Assembly (NCBI GenBank): GCA_021186555.1
Contig: JAJKFL010000039.1
Coordinates: 22,086,733 to 22,150,732, forward strand
Source: Reticulitermes speratus
Taxonomy: Eukaryota; Arthropoda; Insecta; Blattodea; Rhinotermitidae
DNA: 64,000 bases
Direction: 5' to 3'
A program made the translations under genes and the position numbers. The first letter of the stretch is position 1; each line of letters opens with the position of its first letter. Positions 31,171 through 43,700 of the stretch are shown here, piece after piece. A model generated the notes under the pieces. It made no database searches, was not told the DNA's origin, and saw nothing but the letters and a program-made list of their open reading frames with translations.

Positions 31171-34100
31171 TTCTATATTTACTCTCTGAAAACTCCTAAA
31201 ACTGAAGTTGCATTTCAAAGTGGAGGGTGTGGACATGCTGGATAAGGTCTATGGAAGGAAAAAAATGATAATAAATTTACCTTTAAATTCTGGTCAAACA
31301 AGTTACATTATAAAGGGGCTGCCATTTACAAAAAGGAATGGCTTTCTTAACCTTTATTTAAGCACGTTTATTGTGTTCTTAAACAAAGAATGTCGGTCAG
31401 ATAAAAATGCTACCATTTTTACAACTTGAATGCACTGAACATGCCAAGTGATCAGCTATAACAGTGTATATCTTCTACTGTCTACTAGAATTTAATACAA
31501 TTACTTTCATTTTGATAAGACTATTTTCAATGGAAGATTCTTAAAGTTTCAGAGTACTTACTTTCTATGGTCACCTTGGTTACAAGTGTTAATATGAATC
31601 ACACAAGCATGGCAGTTGATGTCAGACTATCCAGCAATAGAACTGAATGTGTTATCAAAATTTAACCCTCTGGACACACTAATATTGACACACATAGTGC
31701 TAAATATCAGAGTGGGGATTGCATATGCTGGTGCAGTCATGTTGGATATGTGAAAGAGGGCCTTGTGTTGATACCCCTGCAGCTTTCAAAAATGAGTAAA
31801 ATACGTGCAGATAGTACAACACATTTTTACTGTATTCCTCCCCTAACTTTGTTAAAACTGTCTTCCTAGGAAGGAACAGATGCCCTGAATTCTTAACAAC
31901 CAAGTTATAGAATACTGAAAATGTAAATTATACTTATGCCACTGTACAAACCCATAATTTCAAGGGACATTAACTGTGGTATTGGACAAACTACAGTTGA
32001 AGTTATATTCTCCAAAAATGCTCATTTTATACAGCACACAAGGTATGTTAAAAAAAAACAGACTAACTGTGGAGTGACAGGGTTACAATAAATAAGTCCT
32101 GACATGTTACTGCAGGTCCAGACTTCTTTATACTTTATTCCAAAGCTTCAATCATTAATTCTCAACATGTATTTTTGTTGTGTGTTGATTTCCCAGGGGC
32201 TGGCTGGTTCCTATCTTTCATATTGTACAGCATTAATAATAATTTACAATTATTCTTATTACTACAGCCTCAAAAACATGTTCATTTACAGCATAAAAAC
32301 TAAGAACTTTGTGGTACTATAATTAATAAAGACATCATAATCAGCCACACTGAACATTCATCATCAAAAGTTGTCCCAAACTGCATATGAAATAATACAA
32401 GTTGAGAAATCTCTACACTGAGACATCTCTGGAAGAATAGTAATATTCGACACAAATTATTTTCTTGCTGACATGAAACAAAAGATGAAAAAAGTCACAA
32501 GTTGTAAAGCAGTAGGCCTATTTCTCCAGCTGTGGTGAACTATGTAATACACCTAGTGAAAGGGCCTATTCTTTGTACCAGTCTTTCTTAAGACAAACAG
32601 TACAAAAACTGCATATTTAATACAACAATCTTATTAACATGCCAGCCTGCTAGAATTTCAATGGGAAATTGTTGCAGTTATAAAAATAGCTACTGAAGTT
32701 GGTCATAAAATCAATTAAGAAAACAATTTCTGTGCACATGCAACATCTTTGTTCAAAGTCCATCAAAAGTACTTAAACCTTATAACAATCCAATGAAACA
32801 GTATTAAAGGGTACGGAACTCTGCTGGTTATTAATATAAAACACTGCCAATTGCATCAATGGCATCCCACTTACTATCATCACTAATATTTCAATGAAGC
32901 TTAATTTCTCAAATAACACTGAGAAAATGAATTCAGAAACACTCAAATGAAATGTTATGTTAATTAGACATGGACACTACATGTGTGCACACATGCGATG
33001 CCTTCCCCTGTCCATACCCCTAGTCTTAACACAGCTGTGATGTCGCGTAGAAACAATGCTCTATTCTAGCCATGGAAACTGGTGTGTGGCTTACTCACAA
33101 GCACAGGTATTATATAAGGCAGATATTTCCAGTGACAAGAAGAAAAGTGTGTGGGAGCTATACAATAATAAGGAAAATGTTTCTGTATGATGACAATATT
33201 ATACGCACTGACCACTGTTTTACTGTTTATCACCATGACACCACATACTGACACATCCAATGTGTGGAATCAAACTAAGGACAATTAAAGGTTTTCAAAA
33301 TGAAAAAATTATACCTATATTGAATGAATCTGGCTTCCTAAAAATCCATATTTTTAAGATGAATCTAACCCAGTAGCTTGTTAGAAAAAACAAATGGATT
33401 TCACAAATGTTTGTCTTTCAAAGCCTCTGGAATTAAACCTTGGCAATTAGGTGGATGATATGATAATTAGGTATCTTTCTTAAAGGAACTACATGATTGC
33501 ACAGCAAAAATTATGTATACATTACTTCCATGTACCCAGGAATGTAATCTAAATAATCTATCCAAACCAATTGGATTACAAGATATCAAAAGATGAAGGT
33601 AACAAAACACATACACATTTTGCACTAAAGGACTGGTTATGGACATGCAGCCTACACACAAAAACACAGGAATTCAAACCAGTGAATACAAGAATTTTAT
33701 ATTCTAGACTCCAACTAAAATTACAGGACTGGTTTAAATTCAACATATGGGACACACAGCATAATCTCATGTAGGCCTGAAGGTTTTAGTTAATATGTTA
33801 CAGAGCTTCATTCTGTTATCTTCTTGTGCTAACAGATGGCATATCCCCAGAGGCAGAGTCTAGCACGTTTACAAGAAATACCAAGATGGCAGACATGACT
33901 GCAGTGGAAAGCAAGAAATTTCAGATCCATCAAAAAACAATGGTCTATACGCTTCATTTGAGAGTGAACTTAAAAAAGCAGCAATGGTTAGGAAAATTAC
34001 CATCAACTGTACACAAAAGTTATTACCAAATACAAACTATTCACGTAAGAATTCCGACAGGTTTCAGTCTGCATGGGCCATCTTCAAGGATATTTATGTA

Positions 34101-34594
34101 TGTGACATGGAACTGCTGATGGCTAACTGGTATTGTAAAATATAAAACTTGCAATCTGTTGATCCCACATGCAATCTACTGCAAGAGATGTCAAAGAACA
34201 TAAAACAGCAGAGACGTAAGACTCAGCACCTGATCACATGGCAGCAAATTCATAAAGGTGGCAGTATAAGCTTTCTGCCAGTAGACCTGTATGTGGAAAT
34301 ATGATGTCAAGAGCCTTTGGACGGGGTCACAACAACACTTCGTTTCACAAAACACAATATACATAATGGAAAGTTACAGTTCCAGGTACCCAGATCTTGA
34401 TGTGTTAATGCATTATATGTAAATTACCATAATATGTATCTAATTATTCATATGAAACACAATCAACATTACATTACACTCTCAATAAATAAACGACCAA
34501 CATTAATTTCATACCTGGAGTGGCAATGAAGAACCAATATCGAAACTTCTGTCCCTTCCATGAGATCACACACAAATGTTTATCAACAATTCTA

Positions 34595-34708
34595 TTATAC
34601 ATTGCCAGCTGCCTCCATTGCTGCCTGGCAACACTTTGCTAGGAGGCCTGTAAGCTGGAGAAGAGTTGTGACACCATCCACTATCCTCAGGTGTGTCATT
34701 CCAATTTC
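34595..34708 (-). CDS. RFC2: RFC2 exon 8 (terminal)
   Basis: Residues 325-361: [20 protein letters not shown], then [17 protein letters not shown] and TAA. Too short for a simple ORF search; found by continuing the family sequence after FIK. Confidence 0.93.
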   Translation of the reverse strand, partial: EIGMTHLRIVDGVTTLLQLTGLLAKCCQAAMEAAGNV

Positions 34709-37700
34709 CTGAGAAAACAAATCAAAGCCTTCAAATGACACATGCCCATTACTTACACAGTTCAAAATATCTCATCATTCATAATCATTCCCAGCACTAA
34801 GCTATTCTCCAGCGCAGGGTCTTATTTTGACTTCCTTCGCTCTTCTTTTATATTCATATTTTTATTAAAGTTGCATCGTTATTACTGTTGTAAGTAATGA
34901 TAACCAGTGAACCATGGCCTCTGCCAGTATAATCCAGTGGACATATTAAATCAGGAGTGCACAAATTCTGGATGCAAGGTCACTGTGGCGACCACATATT
35001 GTACGGTGGCACCTAGCATTTGTTTATCCCCAGTATGGGCCTTGCTCCATGTAACCCTTCTGGCATCTGAAATTTTGAGGTGACTCCTAGATTTTTCAAA
35101 AACTTGTACATCCCTGTACTAAATATCCATTTGCAAAAGATTCACTTTACCATTACAGTCAAACTAAAATGTTCTAATGAGATAGTTTTACATCCTTTGT
35201 ATTTTTTTTTATTTTATCACAATTGTTGTAAAGGTTTGTAGTTTGTAAGATTCCATTTGTATTTTGCAACCAGCCTGAAACTCTGGGAAAGGACTTCAGA
35301 CTTCTTGGAAGTATGTAACTACCTTTATAAAATCAAGTTTCAGTTCCTCTGACATCTGCATAGATTTAGTGACACGGAAGATGTTCCCAATGATATCTTC
35401 TGCTGCATAACCAAGTTTCCACAGATGAGCCATTACCTGCAAAATAAAATATATAATGTTACACCAGAGCAACGGAAGATAACTATACTGACAAACAGAC
35501 CTCTTCTGACAGAATACAATGTGGACTAAAGCATATATAGTAAAACCTCGATGCATGTTTTTTAGGGGGATGGAAAACAAAAACAATATATAGGGGAAAA
35601 CAAAAGTATCAGGAAACCATTAAAATTATAGATAAGAACAATTTAATGATTGTTATTACTTCTTGCTGAAAAAATCTTTGATTGACATTTGTTTTGTGCA
35701 AACTTTATGCCTCAATTCAGAGTACGATTTTTCAAGGCCTAGAACACTTTCACGATCACTGTCACTCGTGCTGTGCGCATAAAAGAAAGATTTTACTTTC
35801 ATTAGCCCTTCATGCGTCTCAGCAAAGCTCGGCACAACATCGTGTTCACCATCTTATTCTTCCCCCTCCACACTCCCGGACACCACGAGGCTCACGCACA
35901 GCTCCTGCACTGTTTCTACACCACTGGTTGCCACGTGACTGTCGACAGAGACGTAGTCCTTGAATTTATCTTTGTTCATGCCACTGAACTTTTCCCAGTC
36001 TTGGCAGATATCATCGTCATTGTTGGTCAATACGACGTCACTATCGCCTGAAGATTGTCCCTGCATGTAACCAGCTTTCAGAAAACAATTTTCGATTGTC
36101 TGCTGGGTTACTTGTTGCAAGGCTGCCACAGTGTAGTGCAAAGCTTCTAACACGTTTATCTTCTTTTTTGTATCTTTGCCTGCATCCATTAAGAAAACAG
36201 CTGTTTGCATGAGGCGTTTTCTATAAAGCTGCTTATAACACTTTATTACCCCTAATTTAAGGGGCTGGAGCACACTTGTACAATTTGCCGGTACAGTATG
36301 ACTTTTACATTTCTTAGAAATGATGTATCCTTTGGATGTGCGGCACAATTGTCCACAAAGAGGAGAATGTTCCTGTTTTGCGCACCCATACTTGCGTCTA
36401 ATGAACGCAGAAATGAAGAAAAAATGTCTGTGGTCATGCATGCTTTATTGTTCGCGTGGTACTTGGCAGGCAATTTTTTTATATTCTTGAAACATTGTGG
36501 TTTTGGAGATTTTCCGATAACAATTGGCACTTATTTGTCACTTCCATCACTGTTAACACAAAGTAAAACACTAAATTTTCCCGAGTCTTTTGAAGATTTT
36601 GTATAAGAATATACATGCATCTCAATCTCGTGGAAAACCAAAATGATAGAAATAAGGCAATTTTCTCATTCTGGTATTTGGTTCAACAGGCAGCAGTAAG
36701 AAAGCAATACACACGTGCAGCGCACTATATCATTGTTTCAAATTTTAAAAAAACTATCCACGTGGGAAAATGTTGCGTCAGGACCGTGATTTTTCAATGA
36801 CCGACGTGATAAAACCGCAGTTCGAGGACCGATGGAGGCGGGAAAAAATAGTGTTATTTATATGGGGCTAGTTCCGGGACCAAATAAGGCAGACAACATA
36901 TGCGGGAAAACGAAGGTAACGGGAACGATGCAACGAGGTTCCACTGTACTTAGGTTACCAGATTCTATATCTTCCATAAGTTCCAACAATTTTGTTTTCT
37001 AGTACCAATAATTTTCAGACAGCTTGACTGAGCTGAGAGTGATCTGCACTATTGGCAGATGGTGGAGGAATCCAACTTACCAGCCACGTGGTCTCATCCT
37101 GATTTGTCACAATCAGTCACGACAGGTTGAAAGAATGATATTAAATTTTATAACTTATAATTTTATAAATAACAAAAGTCTGAAATCCAAAACATCAAGG
37201 TTCACGAATTCTGAGACTTTACTGTACTACAAGCGGTGACCTAAGTGCCTTTTTCATGTGACACCAGTTGCCAAAGATAATGGTTGTGTGGAAACAATTT
37301 CCAGCAGACAAAACACACTGACACAAATTACGGTTTCAACCTTAATCACACCAAATCACAGCACAAGTTCTGGAAGGCCAAAAATTTCTTACATGAATGC
37401 AGGTTACTTACTAAATAAAATTCACTAAAAATGGGAACAATAAAGTGGGACTTCACTGTAACAATCACATTCCAAATTTATTCAAGTTTATACTTTTACA
37501 AAAACATAACATACCAGCATGAAAATCACAAACCACATAATTAATCCATTCTGCTCTCTTCAAAAATAAGAATTCATATGTAATGGAAATTATAATAACT
37601 GAAATTTCAGATCATTACAGGACCATGCACTGTGCAACGCCACTGGGCTGCAGAAGGTTCATCTTCAGATTTGGATTCACTATCAAATACATGTGGCATA

Positions 37701-40700
37701 CCTTGTAAGCCTGTGCAACGTTTCCATTAATACAGTGCTGCATCATTTCTTTCACTAGAAGTGGGTGAGGCTCATCACAGACCTGAAATGAAATGAATAC
37801 AAATATCAATGCATACAGCTAACAAAGGTATCACAAGTTCATTTCACTCCATCGAGTAAATCTTCAATCAATTTACTTTAGTCCTGCTCTCAGCCTGCTT
37901 CTGTTTTCTCTTGTATTACTCTGGAGGTTCAGTTACAAGGAAGTCTGCCTACCTTTCCTACGCCAACTTCCATAACAGTGAACAGAAATGAAATAAAACC
38001 GTAGGCAAGAAAGACTGAAATACAAAACACAAAACAAAGTAACAAAAACAAATGCTTAACCTAAGAGCTCTACTGCTACTATCACAGCAAAACTCAGTGG
38101 CACAAAAGACTTACACAACTTGCAGGCAATTCTATTTTAGTTTCAAGCCAATATATATGTTATGACTTACACAGCTTGACCTCCAAGCTGGACACATTTT
38201 AAACTACAAGAAACATGGAATAAGCCAAAAAATGCTTTCATTGACTCGTAACACTTTTCTTCTGAGAGGCTCATTTCTAGGGCACTTAATTATTTGATCA
38301 AAATAATTTTAAAACCATTCACTTCATCTGTGACACCTCTACAGTTCCATAATATTTACCTTGAACACATTCTCACTACTGACATGCTTGAATCCATTGA
38401 ATGTGGACTGGAGGTTGTTCAGTGCTTGCCGCATGTCACCCTGAGCTGTGAACACTATAGCTTCCAAACCATCATCTGCGTACGAAATCTGCAATAATGA
38501 TGATGTTTTGAAAGATAACACACAGCATTCTCCAAACACATGGTCATCAAGTAAAACATGTCTTTCAGGCCAGACTATATCCACTGCTAATGAAACATCT
38601 CTTCTTAAATTGTTTCCTTTATTCTGATTCCAGCCAAGTCCTAGGTCACAGCTGAAGACCCCAATGAGGCCTGAGGTTTGGATGATCAGACAAGGTCAGA
38701 GACAACATGAAGAACTGTTGAAATGATTCTGGGAAGAATCACATTACTTGGACCAAAAACAAGCTGCAGAGCCACTCTGATCACTCTGGGTTTGAACCTG
38801 GGCCACCACAGGGAGATGACATCTAACTGCCTGACACAATGGCATGGTTTGTTTTCTTAAATACGTATAGAGTGTGGGTTTCTAGTTCTAAGAATATGCT
38901 GAGAATAGAAAATGAACGAAATACAAAATAACGTTAGCAGTAAAATACCTTCATTTTGAAATAAATACTCATGGAAACATATTCTACATAGCATGGAAAA
39001 ATAAAATAACATACCACATATACTTGAATATAAGATGCCCCCACTAAACTTCAACTTTCAGGAAAATATGTGTACAGAATGTGATTAATGTTGTATGTAA
39101 TTATACAGATGGTGGCCCTCCATTTTCAGATAAACTGGGAAAAAAATTCTCATCTTATATCCAGGTAAATGTGGTATGAAGAGTACCTTACACAACAAAA
39201 TGGCAAATTTGTAAGCTACTGAATTAACATGTAACTATATGTTAACAGAGACTGGCGCAAGCTGAAATCTCAGCAGTGCCAAAGGTTTGCCACTCCTACT
39301 ATGCACTGAGATGAGAGGCCACACAAACTGCTGTCAACAGTATGCATGTAAGTGCCCCTAGTGTAAGCAAACAAATATTACATAAATAATTAGGTAAAAT
39401 CACCTGTTCCTTCTGGCAGATCTCAATAATTTTAGACAAAATTTGAGCGTCTGAAAGCCGACCATAACGAAGCATGGCACATCGTGACTGAATTGCTTCA
39501 ATGATTTTCTCACTGTTGTTGCATGCTAAAGCAAATCTTGTCGTGTGGCTGTACAGCTCCATAGTGCGCCTGAGGGCTTGTTGAGCACCTTCTGTCATGC
39601 TGTGAATTAATAAATGTTGAAAACTTTGTAACAACACCTAAAAGACACTTTCTTAAAATGCAAGTACAATCATTTCCTATCACAAATGACACATCATATC
39701 CTGTTATGAACAGAACATACTTTTGTCAAGTTTTATGGCCCAAGCAAGATATATTTTTGGATGAAAGAAAATACACAATTAAAATATAATTCATTCCCAC
39801 ACAGACTGCAGCAAGGAACCTTACATCATGCTTCTAGAAAGAAAGAGTCCCATGCTGCCAGTCTGATGCCTCTAGGGGTTACAGTGACTTACTATAACAT
39901 AATCCATTTGTTTATATGCTAAACATTTTGTTATTTCTACAACTTTGATTTTCCTTTATACTTCATAACACTGAAACATGCATAAATTTGGTGGTCTTAC
40001 ACAAATAACTACTCAGTTCATTAGTCTTCATAATGCCTTTTGTTGCAATGCCACATCTTTGTACAGTATCAAAATATGGACACTTTGACAAGAAGAAGTC
40101 TAGAAACAGAGAAACACAGATTTTAATTCTGTCTGCTGGCTGTGTCCTGGATATCTAATTTCTCCATTCTGCTACAGCACATATATTTTGTGAGGCAGAA
40201 TAAGAAGTTAGTGTGATGTGGTGAAGGAACAGTAAACATTATTGGTACTGTGTTAAAGATAGTGGCTTTCTATGCCTCAATGGTGGTAGAAACATACAGT
40301 TAAAGCAGCTGGGTGCTGCCATGTTACTGGACGCTCGCTGAATATGCAGAAAATGGAAATTGCACAGTTAAGAAACACAGGCAAACATGCAAAAAATTAC
40401 AATAGCTAGACACATACTGGAAATCTGCATGTCTTTCAGTTATGATGCAAACCAAATGACAAAGCCAGGATAGTGTTGTTGGTATGTTGATTGGACTACA
40501 GGCTGGACAACTGATGAGTCACGGCTCAATACCCAGAAGTGGAATGAGATTTCCATCTACTGCAAAATGTCCAGCATGGTTCTTGCAGCTACCTAGCCTC
40601 CTGTCAATGGGTACTGGAGGCTCTTAGATTGGCAGGCAAGTGACAGGACAGTAAAGATGATCGCTTACTCCCATTTAGTGCCAAGATTCAAAATGATTGG

Positions 40701-43700
40701 AGCTATACTACCACTATCCTAAGTGCCTTCATGCCATGCACAGGAACTTCACTTTGCACACCAAATCAGACTTTACAAAAATTCAGAATGTAAATTAACA
40801 CTAACCTGTCAGCTTCATCTAGGATGATAATTTTATGTTTACCCTGTGGCAAAGTAACCTTCTGTTGAGCAAACATTTTGATCTTGTTCCGTACAACATC
40901 GATGCCTCGATCGTTTGAAGCATTCAACTCAAGCACTGCAGAACTGAAAGCAGGTCCCAACAGGACACGAGCCAGACATAGGATTGTTGTCGTCTTGCCT
41001 ACACCTGGTGGGCCCTGTGATAAGCACATTGACTGTACAGTTGTTACAATATAAAGCAACTTCCATACAATCAATGAAACATAAACAGATTATTTTTGCA
41101 ACACATGCTGCTGGACATTGTCCTGCATTTCTTTCATATCTTCAGCGGCAAGCATGGGTTATTTTTGGGTGTATCCAATGTCATGGCCAGCGTCAAGACT
41201 GAGATGACTCAGGATGTCAATCCATACATTATACTTCAGTGACAATCACAAAATCGTTAATGACTGAGGAGGCTCCCGTAGCAGCCATCTGGACATGTGT
41301 TTGGGAAGGTGTGACTTTAATCCTGGCCAGGACACTGGTTATCCTGAGGTTTTTCGTGGTTTCCTTCAGTCCTTCCACTCAAATTCGAGGACAGTACCTT
41401 CATTTGACCATAATCTCTACATTTTCTCCACTCCAGAGCTGTTTTTACACACAAAATTATTCATCTTACACACATATGGATCAGCTTTCACTGTAAACAT
41501 AAAACTGTCACCAGGTTAATGTTATGCTTCTTTAACGTCAATCAGATCAAGTCTTGATGTCAGCCCTCTCTTCCCGCAACTCAATAATCAATTACGTAGC
41601 ACAGAGGCTGGAAATGTTTTCCTATATGAGTTGTGGCAGTCCACACTTAAAGAAATAAATGCTTAAAAATGAACATACACTGCACTCACAGATAACTTGT
41701 TATTAATGGTGAACACAAATATCCACTGGAAAAATGAACTAAAATAGAAACACCCAGTACACAAATACACAATAAAAAAATTTCAATTCCACATAAAAAT
41801 GGACCACCTAATAATCAAACAATACAACTTTCTTTTTCTGTAATTACTTCAAAAGTTCATACACAACTGACACAGCAGATATATTGCACAAGGTCACATG
41901 ATACAAATCTAGAGTCTTAAATGGAAAAGTGTTAACACACCCAATGTCATTGTTATGGGTTGCATGGCTTATGAACACCATGTGCTACCCAACAACAGCA
42001 CATGTAAAGTAATAAATAAAAATTGAGGATAGGACTTGAAGTGTCAATTTATTTACTCATAACCAGTCCTGTACAAGTATTTAATATCATGGACTGCATC
42101 TTTGATGTCCATGCTGACAGAAACACTTGCACCAAATGACAGGTTGCAGACATTTCTGAACTGCTTTGATCTAGCACTTTTCTGAGAACTCACATACCAA
42201 GATTGATCTAATCTCCTTAACATCACTGTCAAGGCCAGATCAAGGCACATGAGCTAACTGTTCTTAGTGCATTACCCATCAACTATTACCTCTATGCAGT
42301 GGAGTCCTTAAAAATGGTTGGCTACTCAGCTACTCTAGAAATTCCCAGCATTTTATACAAGCCAAAGATTCACTACCATCTTCACAAGAGACCACAAGGC
42401 CCTTGAGCTCCACGAACCCATACCCCATGACTGCAAGGCCCATTTCAATATTATCCTTCCATTTAAGCCTAGTCCTTCCACAAGGTCTCTACTCATCAGG
42501 TTTTCTGACCAAACTTCATATACATTTCTCAAATCTTCAAAAATGGCTACATGCCCTGTGGATCTTTCTGTTCTCAATTTGATCACCCTAATATCTGGAA
42601 AAGAGTACACATCACAAAGTTCCCTGTTATACATTTTTCTCCAGTCTCCTGTTAATTCCTCCCTCGATCAAAATAGTCTCCTCAGCAACTTGTTCTCAAA
42701 CACATTCAATCTATTTTCCTTTCATAATATGAGGCATACTCAGTAAGTAAGGTTCCCTAGCTTGTAACTTCTGTCTTACTCAAGTTTACTTTTCAGTAGA
42801 GGTACTGATCTGGCTTCAGGTAAAGGTTTCCTTGTATAAGCCATGAAAGCATACAGGGGGAGCAGAGGTACAGCTCCAGTCATTCTTAACCTCAGCACTA
42901 GATGGAGGTGAGTGGTTAGCTTCACGTCCCAGCTGCTTTACCCCCAAGGGAAGAGCCCCTGGTACCCAGTCAATATGAGGCTCGGTGGGCCCTAGAGCCA
43001 GTATGGATGTTTTGGAAAAACAAAATTTCTTGCCTCTGTCAGCATTTTAACCCAAAATCATCGAACCTGTAGCCTAGTGACTACACCAACTATGCTACCA
43101 TGGCTCCCCATCAGGCTACATGGTGTCAAAAACCAGAAAACCACAACACAAGTGTATCTGATTTTACTTCAGACTAAGAAAAATTATTTATAAAAACAGA
43201 CCCACATTACGGTCAAGACCTGGACCAACGCGCTGTTGAAAATTACATCAAAACTAAAATTCAGACCTACACGTAATCTTCATGGCCATATCACCTAATC
43301 AACCAAGCATTAAAATTCACTCTCAACAATAATGTTCTTTACTATAAAGTCACATTTACAATACTTCAACAGTTTGTGTTGAATTTTTGCCAAAGTTCCT
43401 GGCCTGCCAAACCATCAGCATCACCTAAAAAAATACATGATCAAGACACATGACAGAGCAAAGTAACAAAGCCATCCAAAATTTTAAAAATTAACACTTC
43501 AATGGAAGAGAATGCATACAAAACCAAAGTAAAGAGAGGTGAATTCACAAAAAAATCTTCAGGAAATACATTTACTTGAGGTAATAGGGATTGAGCAAAC
43601 CTAGAATTAGACAAATGGCAGGCTGTAAGTATGGAGGTGATAAACCTCAGGTTCCATAAAATCCTAGACCTAGGTATTACACTGTCATAACAGCAAAGCC

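Larger units (their letters stand above)
26500..34594. other. Intergenic region between PDZ gene and RFC2 (tail to tail)
   Basis: About 8 kb of CpG-poor, AT-rich DNA, probably including both 3' UTRs. The frames of 100-143 codons seen here (for example 28723-29154) lack recognisable domains. A decayed family C SINE (27285-27500) and a degenerate tandem block (30660-31170) are present. No further gene is supported. Confidence 0.5.

Noticed and set aside
35854..36530. Host gene for a TIGD-like protein
   Set aside because: Broken frame, missing N-terminal domain, TA flanks and terminal inverted repeats show it is a decayed transposon inside an RFC2 intron.
41250..41420. ORF 41295-41519 with [15 protein letters not shown] as a gene
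   Set aside because: It resembles a dispersed-repeat translation, lies within an RFC2 intron, and has no supporting neighbours.
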